A DNA stretch of 64,000 bases from CAVSDF01 sp963726715 (GTDB lineage: Bacteria > Bacteroidota > Rhodothermia > Rhodothermales > BA12): the NCBI GenBank assembly GCA_963726715.1, contig CAVSDF010000007.1, forward strand, positions 62,001 through 126,000, written 5' to 3'. Positions 40,575 to 48,870 of the stretch are shown here, piece after piece. A program made the position numbers and the translations under genes. Under the pieces are notes generated by a model. The model worked only from the letters and a program-made list of their open reading frames with translations, ran no database searches and had not been told where the DNA came from. Position 1 is the first letter of the stretch, and every line of letters begins with the position of its first letter.

Positions 40575-42062
40575 ATGCAGCCGACGATCTTCGACCTCGA
40601 CATCCTCCCCGACTTCGACGCCCCGCCCCGCGCCCCCGGCACGGGCGACGCCGACGGCCGCGACCTCGACGCGCCCGAGGCGTCCGCGGTGCGTTCCGGT
40701 GGCACGCGGGGGCGCCGCGTGTACATCGAGACGTACGGCTGCCAGATGAACGTCGCCGACTCGGAGGTCGTGGCGAGCGTGCTCGCGGGCGAGGGCTACG
40801 GCCTCACCGACGACGCGCGCGAGGCCGATGTCGTGCTCCTGAACACGTGCGCGATCCGCGAGAACGCCGAGCAGAAGGTGCGCCGCCGCCTCGCCGAACT
40901 GCGCCACGAGAAGCGCCACGTGCGCCGCGGGGCGATGCAGATCGGCGTGCTCGGCTGCATGGCCGAGCGCCTGCGCGCGCGTCTGTTCGATGAGGAGAAG
41001 CTCGTCGACCTCGTCGTCGGGCCGGACGCGTACCGCGAGATCGGCGCCCTGCTCCGGCAGAGCGAGGACACCGGGCAGGCCGCCGTCAACGTTCTTTTAT
41101 CGCGCGAGGAGACGTACGCCGAGATCGAGCCGGTGCGCTACGCCACCAACGGCGTCACCGCGTTCGTGTCGATCATGCGCGGCTGCGACAACATGTGCGC
41201 CTTCTGCGTCGTCCCTTCACGCGCGGCCGCGAGCGGAGCCGTCCGAGCGCGACGATCGTCGACGAGGTGCGCGCACTCGTCGATGCGGGCTACAAGGAGG
41301 TCACCGTCCTCGGCCAGAACGTCAACTCGTACCGGTCGAGCGAGTCGGGCGCCGACGTCGATTTCGCCGAACTGCTCTACCGCATCTCCTGCGTCTCCGA
41401 CGACCTGCGCATCCGCTATTCGACCTCGCCACCCGAAAGACTGCTCGGATGCGCTCCTGCACGTCCACCGCGAGCGGGCGGGCGTGTGCAACTTCATCCA
41501 CCTGCCCGTGCAGCACGGCAACTCCGGCGTGCTCGCGCGGATGCGGCGCACGTACACGCGCGAGCACTACCTCGACCTCATCGACCGCGCGCGCAGCATC
41601 GTGCCCGGCGTCGCCTTCTCGACCGACCTCATCGCCGGATTCTGCGGCGAGACCGAGGCCGAGCACGCCGACACGCTGAGCCTGATGGAGGCGGTCCGCT
41701 ACGACAGCGCCTTCATGTTCGCCTACTCGGAGCGCCCCGACACCTACGCCGCCCGCAAGCTCGCCGACGACATCCCCGAGGCCCTCAAGAAGCGGCGCCT
41801 CGCCGAGATCATCGCCATCCAGAACCGCCACAGCCTCGCGAGCAACGACCTCGACGTGGGGACGGTGCAGACGGTGCTCGTCGAGGGCCCGTCGAAGCGC
41901 TCCGCCGACCGGCTCGTCGGGCGCTCGGATTCGAGCAAGGCCGTCGTCTTCGACCGCGAGCACTACGCGCCCGGCGAGTACGTGCACGTCCGCATCGACG
42001 GCTGCACGAGCGCGACGCTCCTCGGCACCGCCCTCGGACGCACGACGCTCACCGGCGCCTGA
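40575..42062 (+). CDS. miaB: tRNA-2-methylthio-N6-dimethylallyladenosine synthase (two frameshifts)
   Basis: Radical SAM methylthiotransferase acting on A37 of tRNAs, about 495 residues. UPF0004 domain (YIETYGCQMNVADSEVV, LNTCAIRENAEQKVRRRL, GVLGCMAERL) gives the auxiliary cluster cysteines. The radical SAM motif is CDNMCAFC (about 203), then FIHLPVQHGNSGVLARM and FSTDLIAGFCGETEAEH, and a TRAM domain at the end. Between about 41212 and 41430 the true frame (FTRGRERSRPSATIVDEVRA...GQNVNSYRSSE) differs, so one base is missing in GTCCCTTC and one extra lies near CGCCACCCG. The shifts compensate. ACCCG-ATG start. Confidence 0.92.
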   Translation: MQPTIFDLDILPDFDAPPRAPGTGDADGRDLDAPEASAVRSGGTRGRRVYIETYGCQMNVADSEVVASVLAGEGYGLTDDAREADVVLLNTCAIRENAEQKVRRRLAELRHEKRHVRRGAMQIGVLGCMAERLRARLFDEEKLVDLVVGPDAYREIGALLRQSEDTGQAAVNVLLSREETYAEIEPVRYATNGVTAFVSIMRGCDNMCAFCVVPSRAAASGAVRARRSSTRCAHSSMRATRRSPSSARTSTRTGRASRAPTSISPNCSTASPASPTTCASAIRPRHPKDCSDALLHVHRERAGVCNFIHLPVQHGNSGVLARMRRTYTREHYLDLIDRARSIVPGVAFSTDLIAGFCGETEAEHADTLSLMEAVRYDSAFMFAYSERPDTYAARKLADDIPEALKKRRLAEIIAIQNRHSLASNDLDVGTVQTVLVEGPSKRSADRLVGRSDSSKAVVFDREHYAPGEYVHVRIDGCTSATLLGTALGRTTLTGA

Positions 42063-42123
42063 GGCCACGACGCACGACGCGCCCGCGCCCGCGCGTTTGC
42101 TCCGGCACCGACCTTCGCTCCCG

Positions 42124-42390
42124 ATGCGCCGCCTCGCTGCCTCTGCCGCCTTCGTTCTCGCCCTCGCCACGTTCTCGGGCTGCGCGAGCCTGTTCACGCC
42201 CGTCCGTGACCGTGCCATCGACGCGTGCCGCGCGCAGGCTCAGGAGGAAGGCTGGCGGATTCGCAGCGTCGAGGCCGTGCGGCGCGAAGGCACGGCGCAG
42301 CGCGTCGAGATGCGCGCGGTGAAGTCGCCTTTCCCCACGACGACCGTCGTCTGCTACTTCGACCCGTCGACCGGCGAGGCGCGCATCTGA
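42124..42390 (+). CDS. small lipoprotein
   Basis: 88 residues. Signal with lipobox MRRLAASAAFVLALATFSGC (Cys 20). The mature part has VRDRAIDACRAQAQEEGWRI and VVCYFDPSTGEARI, a YD-like short beta domain. CTCCCG-ATG start. No family recognised. Followed by a MITE-like repeat. Confidence 0.65.
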   Translation: MRRLAASAAFVLALATFSGCASLFTPVRDRAIDACRAQAQEEGWRIRSVEAVRREGTAQRVEMRAVKSPFPTTTVVCYFDPSTGEARI

Positions 42391-42407
42391 CGCGCCGGGA
42401 GCCTCAA

Positions 42408-42545
42408 AACCTGTTTGTGAGGTAGTGCTGACGCCTCTTTGCATCCGTCTTTCCCGCGAACGCGGGAATCCAGAAGGGGTCACGCACAGCGCTCTGCACT
42501 TTGGGTCCCCGCTTTCGCGGGGATGACGGACTTCATAAACAGGTT
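42408..42545. mobile_element. MITE-like element with 13-bp terminal inverted repeats
   Basis: AACCTGTTTGTGA (42408-42420) and TCATAAACAGGTT (42533-42545) pair at 12 of 13 positions. Inside are two hairpins: TTCCCGCGAACGCGGGAA (about 42451) and TCCCCGCTTTCGCGGGGA (about 42505). No reading frame. Its right end abuts the stop codon of the VOC gene (42547-42549), so it may supply that gene's terminator. Confidence 0.6.
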
Positions 42546-42546
42546 C

Positions 42547-43045
42547 TCACGCCGCGTCGGAAGGCGCGTCGGCGAGGAGGGCGCGGAGATCGAGCGCGAG
42601 GCGTCGTCATGGCGATCTCGCCGGAGGGCGTGCGGGGCCAGTCGGCGGGGTCGCGGTCGCGGTAGAGTTCGACGCCGTTGCCGTCGGGGTCGCGGAGGTA
42701 GAGCGCTTCGCTGACGCCGTGGTCGGCGGCGCCGTCGAGGGCGATCCCGGCGGCGAGGATGCGGCGGAGGGCATCGCCGAGAGCTGCGCGGTCCGGGTAG
42801 AGGAAGGCGACGTGATACAGGCCCGTCGTGCCGGGCGCCGGGGCCGCGCCGCCCGCGCTCTCCCACGTGTTGAGGCCGATGTGGTGGTGGTAGCCGCCCG
42901 CCGACAGGAACGCCGCCTGCGCGCCGATGCGCTGCGTCTCCTCGAAGCCCAGAACGTCGCGGTAGAAGGCGAGCGAACGGTCGAGGTCGGCCACTTTCAG
43001 GTGGACGTGACCGACGCCGACGCGCGGATCGAGACGAGCAGGCAT
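42547..43045 (-). CDS. VOC (glyoxalase/dioxygenase superfamily) protein (frameshifted at end)
   Basis: About 165 residues. Vicinal-oxygen-chelate fold: GHVHLKVADLDRSLAFYRDV with the first metal His, GGYHHHIGLNTWESAGGAAP with the second, and EALYLRDPDGNGVELYRDRD with the Glu ligand. Substrate unknown. In the uncorrected frame it would read into the MITE-like repeat and end RTCL. Dropping one base near 42607 gives a natural end LDLRALLADAPSDAA with the TGA at 42547. A TTTTTTG box lies 24 nt before the start. Confidence 0.8.
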
Positions 43046-43069
43046 GGATGCGGGAATGAGTGGGTGTGA

Positions 43070-43076
43070 CAAAAAA
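43070..43076 (-). promoter_or_regulatory. TTTTTTG promoter box of VOC gene
   Basis: TTTTTTG on the minus strand, 24 nt before the ATG at 43045. It lacks the TA of the usual box. Confidence 0.3.
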
Positions 43077-43165
43077 CGCTTGCTCAGACGGCGGGTTCGA
43101 GAGGTCGCGCGCGGCACCCTCTGTTCTGTCGGCGCGGAACGCCGGGCGGGGGCAGACGTGAAGGG

Positions 43166-43178
43166 TGACAGACTGTCA
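43166..43178. promoter_or_regulatory. TGACAG-A-CTGTCA operator at the sigma-54-type regulator
   Basis: Perfect 13-bp inverted repeat 18 bp upstream of the ATG. A TACGTTCG box (43185-43192) follows directly, so a protein bound here would cover the promoter spacer. Confidence 0.5.
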
Positions 43179-43196
43179 GACCTCTACGTTCGCCTT

Positions 43197-44594
43197 ATGG
43201 ACCGCGCTGCCCTTCAGGAACGCTTCGGCATCGTCGGCCGCTCGGGCGCGCTCGGGCGCGTGCTCGACCGCATCCGACTCGTCGCCCGCACCGATGTGTC
43301 GGTGCTGCTCGAAGGCGAGAGCGGCGTCGGCAAAGAGGGGCTGGCCGAGGTGCTCCACGCGCTCTCGCCGCGGCGCCACAAGCCGCTCGTCGTCGTCAAC
43401 TGCGGGGCGATCCCCGAAGGACTGATCGAGTCCGAGCTGTTCGGCGCCGAGAAGGGCGCGTACACCGGCTCGGTCGAGCGGCGGACGGGCTACTTCGAAG
43501 AGGCCGACGGCGGGACGATCTTCCTCGACGAGGTCGGCGAGATGCCCCTCGCGGCGCAGGTGCGGCTGCTGCGCGTGCTCGAGACCGGCCAGTACCAGCG
43601 CGTCGGGTCGTCGCAGGGGCGGACCGCCGATGTGCGCGTCGTGGCGGCGACGAACCGGCGCATCGCGCGCGAGGTGGCCGCCGGGCGCTTTCGTGAGGAC
43701 CTGTACTACCGCCTCTCGACCGTCCAGATCGTCGTGCCGCCCCTCCGCGAGCGCGCCGACGACATCCTGCCGCTCGCCGCGCACTTCCTCCGGCAGTTCG
43801 CCGAGCGCTACGGCACCACGCCGCGCCGCCTCGACGCCGACGCCGAGCGCCTGCTCACCGAGTACGCATGGCCGGGCAACATCCGCGAGCTGCGCAACGT
43901 CGCCGAGCAGGCCGTCGTGCTGACCACCGAACCGATGCTCACGGCGGCGATGCTGCGCCCGATGCTGCGCGGCGTCACCGCCTCCGCCCTCGCATCCGGC
44001 GCCGCGCCCGGCGCGCTCGTGCTCGCCTCGCGCGGCGACACCGACCGGGGCAACGAGGCCCTCGACGCGCCGAGCGCCGAGGCCGACGCCCGCTCGCGCG
44101 AGCTGCTCTACCGCGGCCTGCTCGAAGTGCGCCTCGACGTGCAGGAGCTGCGCGAACAGCTCGCCACCCTCCTGACCGCCTTCCAGATCCGCCACGAGGA
44201 CGCCGCCGCATCGGAGCCGCCGCGCGGTCCCGGCTTCGTCATCGTCCGCGACGACCCCTCGCGCCCGGCGCCGTATTCCGCCCCGGACGGCCTCGCGCCC
44301 ATCGTCGGCGGGATGCCCGTCGGGCGGTGGGTGCCCGGCGACGACCGCCGTTACGGCGCCGATGACGACGCTGCCGACGACGCCTCGACGGACGATGTGG
44401 ATGCCAGCGGGGACGGCGCCGAGGACGAGATCGCCGAGCCGGAGCGCCTCGATGTCGTCGAGCGGCGGCTCATCGCGCGCGCGCTGCGGCACTTCGACCA
44501 GAACCGCCGCGAGGCCGCCGCCGCCCTCGGCATCTCCGAGCGCACGCTCTACCGCAAGATCAAGGAACTCGAGGTACGCGGCGAGGACGAGTAA
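43197..44594 (+). CDS. sigma-54-type AAA+ Fis-family transcriptional regulator
   Basis: 465 residues. No receiver domain; the AAA+ domain starts almost at once (FGIVGRSGALGRVLDRIRLV). Walker A is GESGVGKE (about 40), the loop that contacts sigma-54 reads GAYTGS (about 88) instead of GAFTGA, Walker B is GGTIFLDEVGE, and R fingers are in REDLYYRLSTVQIVVPPLRE. A 160-residue linker with an acidic run (DDDAADDASTDDVDASGDGA) precedes a Fis helix-turn-helix (NRREAAAALGISERTLYRKI). Such single-domain regulators in Bacteroidota control envelope genes. Ends 21 bp from the convergent DUF2254 gene. Confidence 0.85.
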   Translation: MDRAALQERFGIVGRSGALGRVLDRIRLVARTDVSVLLEGESGVGKEGLAEVLHALSPRRHKPLVVVNCGAIPEGLIESELFGAEKGAYTGSVERRTGYFEEADGGTIFLDEVGEMPLAAQVRLLRVLETGQYQRVGSSQGRTADVRVVAATNRRIAREVAAGRFREDLYYRLSTVQIVVPPLRERADDILPLAAHFLRQFAERYGTTPRRLDADAERLLTEYAWPGNIRELRNVAEQAVVLTTEPMLTAAMLRPMLRGVTASALASGAAPGALVLASRGDTDRGNEALDAPSAEADARSRELLYRGLLEVRLDVQELREQLATLLTAFQIRHEDAAASEPPRGPGFVIVRDDPSRPAPYSAPDGLAPIVGGMPVGRWVPGDDRRYGADDDAADDASTDDVDASGDGAEDEIAEPERLDVVERRLIARALRHFDQNRREAAAALGISERTLYRKIKELEVRGEDE

Positions 44595-44615
44595 GGCGTG
44601 GGCGGCGCCGCTGCG

Positions 44616-46073
44616 TCAGGGCGCGGCGGGGAGCACGTCGGGCAGGGCGGCGTCGGTGGTGAGGAGGCGCATCACGGCGGCGCGTCCGTCGGCGAGGGCG
44701 TCGCGGTCGGTGGGGCGGAGGCTGGGCGCGGCGGCGTCGGTGAGGGCGTCGAGGTGGGCGCGGAGGGTGCGGCGGTCGGCGTCGCGGTGGACGGCGCTGG
44801 CGATCTGCCCGAAGACGCGGACGGCGTGGAGCGTGGCGTTGCGGTCGGCGGCGACGTACGGGCGCACCGTCGAGAAGACGCGCTCGCAGAACCGCGCGAA
44901 CGACATCGCCTCACCGACCAAGCGCAGCACGCCGTCGCCGTCGCGCGTTTCGCCGGAGAGTTCGGGCGCGCGGGCGATGGCGATGGAGGCGCTGCCGAGC
45001 CAGTCGAGGCACGTCATGGCCGTGAACGGGTCGTTGATGCCGGGCGAGAGCGCGCGGATGGCGATCTCGCACAGCTCGTCGGCGAGGAAGAGCGGGTCCT
45101 GCGCGGGCGTCCGCTGATCGCCGAGCGTGAAGGCCTTGACGAGGTCCGACGCCGCCTCGTCGCTCAGCCGATCGCGCGGACGCGCGACGAGAAGCGGCGC
45201 CCCCGCCGTGACGAACGCCCCGGCGGTGCGCGGCAGGTGGACGGTGAGGTCGTGGCGCGTGGCCGCCTCGCAGAGCGCCTCGTAATCGACGACCTGGACG
45301 TAGCCCGTCTGCGGCGCCGCCACGCGGTGGCCCGCATCCGGCCGCTGACCGACGCCCTCCGCCGCCGTCCACGTCGATCCCGGCAGGGCGAAATCGACGA
45401 ACAGATCGGGGGCGAGGGTGCCCGTCTCGTCGTCGCTCCGCTGCTGCGCCCGCGCGCCACGCCGTCCGCCACGCGTGCCGGGGCGCCCGTGGAGCAGCCG
45501 CCGCACGAGTCCCTCGCCGAGTTGCGCGGTCACCGTCGCGGCGTGTACCGAGCGCGGCGCGTGGTGGATGAAGAAGATCAGCACCCCGACCGACGTGACG
45601 GCCAGCCCCAATCCCACGAGGACCGCGATGTTGGGCACGAACGCCTCGCGCACCAGCTCGCCCCGCGCACCCTCCGACGACTCGATCGTGCGCATCACGA
45701 GCAGGCAGTAGAGGTAGGTCGCCGTGAAGGTGCCGAGCACGACCTGGTTGCGGCGGTCGCGCATGAAGTTCGACAGCAGCCGCGGCCCGAGCTGCGCCGA
45801 CGCGAACGTCACCGTGGCGATCGTCGTCGCGAAGACCACGCCCGCGACGGAGATCATCGACGCGGCGATGGCCGAGAGCATCGCGCGGGCGCCCTCGGGG
45901 CGGCTCGCGTGCGCCCAGACGGCGCCGTCGATCCACGCGGTGCCGAGGTGGGCATCGAGGCGTGGCAGGGCGATGGCGAGCGTCGCGGCGAGCGTCGCCA
46001 TGACCGCCGGGATGAACCAGTAGGCCGCGCGCAGGCGGTCCCACCGCGCGAGAAGATGTCCGCTCAGGCGCAT
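44616..46073 (-). CDS. DUF2254 membrane protein
   Basis: 485 residues. N-terminal transmembrane helices: YWFIPAVMATLAATLAIALP, AASMISVAGVVFATTIATVT, VVLGTFTATYLYCLLVM and PNIAVLVGLGLAVTSVGVLI. A soluble C-terminal part follows, with TGYVQVVDYEALCEAATRHD, AIRALSPGINDPFTAMTCLD and HRDADRRTLRAHLDALTD. This is the DUF2254 pattern, function unknown. It starts 3 bp after the mechanosensitive channel stop, so the two form an operon with the channel first. Confidence 0.85.
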   Translation of the reverse strand: MRLSGHLLARWDRLRAAYWFIPAVMATLAATLAIALPRLDAHLGTAWIDGAVWAHASRPEGARAMLSAIAASMISVAGVVFATTIATVTFASAQLGPRLLSNFMRDRRNQVVLGTFTATYLYCLLVMRTIESSEGARGELVREAFVPNIAVLVGLGLAVTSVGVLIFFIHHAPRSVHAATVTAQLGEGLVRRLLHGRPGTRGGRRGARAQQRSDDETGTLAPDLFVDFALPGSTWTAAEGVGQRPDAGHRVAAPQTGYVQVVDYEALCEAATRHDLTVHLPRTAGAFVTAGAPLLVARPRDRLSDEAASDLVKAFTLGDQRTPAQDPLFLADELCEIAIRALSPGINDPFTAMTCLDWLGSASIAIARAPELSGETRDGDGVLRLVGEAMSFARFCERVFSTVRPYVAADRNATLHAVRVFGQIASAVHRDADRRTLRAHLDALTDAAAPSLRPTDRDALADGRAAVMRLLTTDAALPDVLPAAP

Positions 46074-46076
46074 GGG

Positions 46077-47129
46077 TCAGGCGGAGGGCGCGCCGTCGCC
46101 GCCGGTTTCGCTCTGGGCGATCCAGCGCGGGCGCGGGGGGTCGCCGCCGTCTTTTCCGGGGGCGGGCCAGCCTTCGCGCTGCCTGCGGCGGTCGCCGTCG
46201 CTCTCCTCCGTCTGGTCGTGGAAGAGGACGACCTGCGTCGGGAACGGGAGGTCGATGCCGCGCTCGGCCGCGACGCGGCGGATGGCGAGGAGGACGTCGC
46301 TCTGCACCTTCACCACGTCGGCGCGCGTCGGATGCGTCCACCAGCGCACGCGCACCTTCACGTCGCTCTCGTCGAGGCTCCACGCGAGCGTGTCCGGCGC
46401 CGGGTCGGCGAGGACGCCCTCGACGTTTCCGATGGCCTCGCGGAAGGCGTCCATCGAGTCGTCGAGCGCGTCGCCGTAGCCGATGCCGATGTCGTACTGG
46501 CTGCGCCGGGCGTCGAAGGCGGTGTTGACGCGCACGGCGTTGGTGAACAGCTCGCCGTTGGGGATGATGACGCGCGTGCCGTCGTAGGTGCGGATGAGCG
46601 TCGCGCGGGTCTCGATGTTCTCGACGGTGCCCTCGAAGTCCTTGAAGACGATCTGGTCGCCGATGCGAAATGGCTGGCTCAGCAGGATGAGCACCCCGGC
46701 GACGAAGTTCTGCAGGATGTCTCGAAACGCGAACCCGATCGCCACGCCGCCGACGCCGAGCAGCTGGATCAGATCGGCCCCGCCGACGCCCGGCACGACG
46801 ATGCTCACGGCCAGCATCAGCCCGACGAACAGGATCAGCGCCTGCCCGATGCGCCCGAGCACGAGGCCGAGGTGTTGGCTCCGGTGGCCGTCGGTGGCGC
46901 GCCGCAGCCCACGCCGCACGAGCCGCGCGATGACGAAGAAGAGGCCGAAGACGATGAGCGCGCTGATCAGGTTGGGGATCAGGCGGATGAAGCCGGTCAC
47001 GAACCCGTGGAGCCGCGCCGTGAGCACATCGGTCGCCGAAATGGCCGAGGCGCCGAGGCCCCCGGCGGCGCGGGCGACGGTGTCGGCGGTGTCGGCGGGA
47101 AGGGCCTGGAGCAGGAGCGAAAGCGGCAT
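46077..47129 (-). CDS. MscS-family mechanosensitive ion channel
   Basis: 350 residues. Three transmembrane segments (IRLIPNLISALIVFGLFFVI, IGQALILFVGLMLAVSIVV, and the pore helix LLGVGGVAIGFAFRDILQNF). The beta domain QPFRIGDQIVFKDFEGTVEN-IE with RTYDGTRVIIPN and the cytoplasmic SQYDIGIGYGD region are MscS-like. The C-terminal 45 residues are polar. It opens on membrane tension to release solutes. I use the ATG at 47129 (CCCCG context); 47162 is possible. Divergent from the PspA operon. Confidence 0.9.
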   Translation of the reverse strand: MPLSLLLQALPADTADTVARAAGGLGASAISATDVLTARLHGFVTGFIRLIPNLISALIVFGLFFVIARLVRRGLRRATDGHRSQHLGLVLGRIGQALILFVGLMLAVSIVVPGVGGADLIQLLGVGGVAIGFAFRDILQNFVAGVLILLSQPFRIGDQIVFKDFEGTVENIETRATLIRTYDGTRVIIPNGELFTNAVRVNTAFDARRSQYDIGIGYGDALDDSMDAFREAIGNVEGVLADPAPDTLAWSLDESDVKVRVRWWTHPTRADVVKVQSDVLLAIRRVAAERGIDLPFPTQVVLFHDQTEESDGDRRRQREGWPAPGKDGGDPPRPRWIAQSETGGDGAPSA

Positions 47130-47449
47130 CGGGGCGGCGGCGGGGCGGCGGCGGGAGAACATCGGAAGGCTTCCCCGAATGTAGCCGACCGCCGCGCGCC
47201 GCACCTTGACCCTTGTGCAACGCCGCGCGCGGCCTCTTCGGCGCCAGCGCATGGAGACGACGGGACGTGCGGCGCGGGACGGATCGCGGCGCGACGGGAT
47301 CGTGGGGGCGGTGGGCACGAACGGTCGTGCCTCTGCCGGGCGCATCTTCGCAGGACGCGGCGCGTAGGGACCTGCCCCGCTTCGGGCCCCTCACGCTATA
47401 TTTCCCGGACCCTGCCCTTACCCGGCCTCCTCCGGCCCCGCCCGCCCCG
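47130..47449. other. divergent intergenic region MscS / PspA
   Basis: 320 bp with no gene. TATATTT at 47397-47403 is the likely -7 box for PspA (46 nt upstream of its ATG). On the other strand TACATTC at 47183-47177 may serve MscS. Divergent placement would allow joint control of the two envelope-stress operons. Confidence 0.4.
47397..47403 (+). promoter_or_regulatory. TATATTT promoter box of PspA operon
   Basis: AT-rich TATATTT in otherwise GC-rich DNA, 46 nt before the PspA ATG; longer leader than most genes here. Confidence 0.4.
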
Positions 47450-48223
47450 ATGTCTGTCTGGAAACGATTCACCCGCGCCCTCACTGCCCTCTTCGGGGGC
47501 GCCATCTCGGCGATGGAAGACCCGCGCATGATTCTCGAGCAGAACATCCGTGAGCTCAACGATCAGGTCCCGCGCCTCAACGAGAACATCGCGACGGTCA
47601 AGGCCAACGTCCTCCTCCTCGAAAAGGAGACGTCGCAGACCGAGCGCGAGGTCGCCGATCTGACCGCCAAGATCCGCGCGGCCATCACGCAGAACCGCGA
47701 CGACATCGCGCAGAGCTTCGCGATGCGGCTCGAACAGGTGCGCAGCCGCAAGACGGCCACCGCCGAGCAGCTCGAGTTCGCCCGCAAGGCCTACGACAAG
47801 GCGCTGCAAATCAAGAAGGCGTTCATGCGCGAGCGCGAGCGCAAGATCTCCGAGGCGCAGGAGGCCCTCCGCGCCCACGAGCGCGCCAAGTGGCAGGGCA
47901 AGGTGGCCGATGCCCTCGAACAGTTCGAGGTCGGCGGTGTCGACCAGACGCATCAGGAGATGGTGCGCCGCGTCAACGAGCAGTCGGCCAAGAACGAGGC
48001 GCGGATGGAGATGGCGCTCGACTCGGTCGATACGGCCTCGATGCGCATCGAGGAGGACGCCGACACGCTCCGCGCGCAGGACCTCGTCAACCAGATGAAG
48101 ATGGAGATGGGCCTCGGCTCGCCCCCCGAAACCACGCGCAGCGCGGGCCGCGTCGCCCTCCCCGAAGGCCCGTCCGCCGATGGCGACGGCTCCGGCGGCG
48201 GCGCCCGCTCGCGCACCGAGTGA
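47450..48223 (+). CDS. pspA: PspA/IM30 family membrane-remodelling protein
   Basis: 257 residues. Starts MSVWKRFTRALTALFGGAIS (amphipathic helix 0) and ISAMEDPRMILEQNIRELND, then long coiled coils (TSQTEREVADLTAKIRAAIT, RSRKTATAEQLEFARKAYDK) and a C-terminal helix AQDLVNQMKMEMGLGSPPET, with a disordered Gly/Ser tail. PspA is a bacterial ESCRT-III homologue that binds and repairs stressed inner membrane. First gene of a probable four-gene run. CGCCCCG-ATG start; intact. Confidence 0.88.
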   Translation: MSVWKRFTRALTALFGGAISAMEDPRMILEQNIRELNDQVPRLNENIATVKANVLLLEKETSQTEREVADLTAKIRAAITQNRDDIAQSFAMRLEQVRSRKTATAEQLEFARKAYDKALQIKKAFMRERERKISEAQEALRAHERAKWQGKVADALEQFEVGGVDQTHQEMVRRVNEQSAKNEARMEMALDSVDTASMRIEEDADTLRAQDLVNQMKMEMGLGSPPETTRSAGRVALPEGPSADGDGSGGGARSRTE

Positions 48224-48301
48224 GTGAGCCGCGCGCCCCGCACGGCGTGAGCCTGCGCCCTCCACACCCCTTCCGTCCCCCGTTCGCCCGTCCCCAGTCC
48301 G

Positions 48302-48790
48302 ATGTCTCCCGAGGAATACGAGCGCATCAAGGCGTCTGAGAAGGCGCACCTGATGGAGATGAGGCGCTTGAAAGGCCTCGCCGCCGAAGCGGGCCGCAAG
48401 GGCCGGATGGCCGCCGCCCTCGACGGCGTGACCGGCAGCCTGACCGCCGGCGACGATACGCGCGAGGCGATGACGCGTCGCCTGATGGAGGAGGCGGCGA
48501 CCGGCGAGGCGCGCTTCGAGATCGCCATCGAGGCGCAGAACGAAGCCGCCGCCCGCGCCGCGCGCGACAACGACGCCGCCGCCTTCACGGCGCAGGCCGA
48601 GAGCGACGCCACCGCCGCCCGCGCCCGCGACACCGTCGCCCAGATGCGCGCCGCCCTCGGGATGGGGGGCGCCTCCACGACCGGCACCGACGCTCCCGAC
48701 GTGGCGGCGGGAAAGACGTTCGGGCGCACGCCCGAGGCCGACCCGGCGCCGCCCGAGACGCCCCCCGGCAAGACCTTCGGACGGGCCTGA
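48302..48790 (+). CDS. uncharacterised PspA-linked protein with duplicated GKTFGR motif
   Basis: 162 residues, no signal peptide or membrane helix. N-terminal charged helix MSPEEYERIKASEKAHLMEM then long Ala/Glu/Arg-rich helices predicted to coil (AAATGEARFEIAIEAQNEAA...). The tail carries GKTFGRTPEADPAPPETPP followed by a second GKTFGRA at the very C-terminus. I do not know the family. Its position between PspA and a coiled-coil membrane protein suggests a partner of PspA polymers. CCCCAGTCCG-ATG start. Confidence 0.6.
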   Translation: MSPEEYERIKASEKAHLMEMRRLKGLAAEAGRKGRMAAALDGVTGSLTAGDDTREAMTRRLMEEAATGEARFEIAIEAQNEAAARAARDNDAAAFTAQAESDATAARARDTVAQMRAALGMGGASTTGTDAPDVAAGKTFGRTPEADPAPPETPPGKTFGRA

Positions 48791-48870
48791 GTCCGTTCCT
48801 GCTGTTTCCAGCGCCCGCCCCAGATCCGGCAGCCCCAGACCGCGCCCTCGCGGGCGTCCGGCCCTCCCCC

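Noticed and set aside
41195..41450. Programmed frameshifting in miaB or other broken genes
   Set aside because: No slippery heptamer with downstream structure is evident, the shifts fall in many unrelated housekeeping genes, and miaB shows two compensating shifts, all better explained by sequence error.
44598..47531. Plus-strand open frame of 977 codons opposite DUF2254 and MscS
   Set aside because: Repetitive Gly/Arg/Glu/Val-rich translation typical of the antisense frame of GC-rich genes; both genes on the other strand have clear family motifs.
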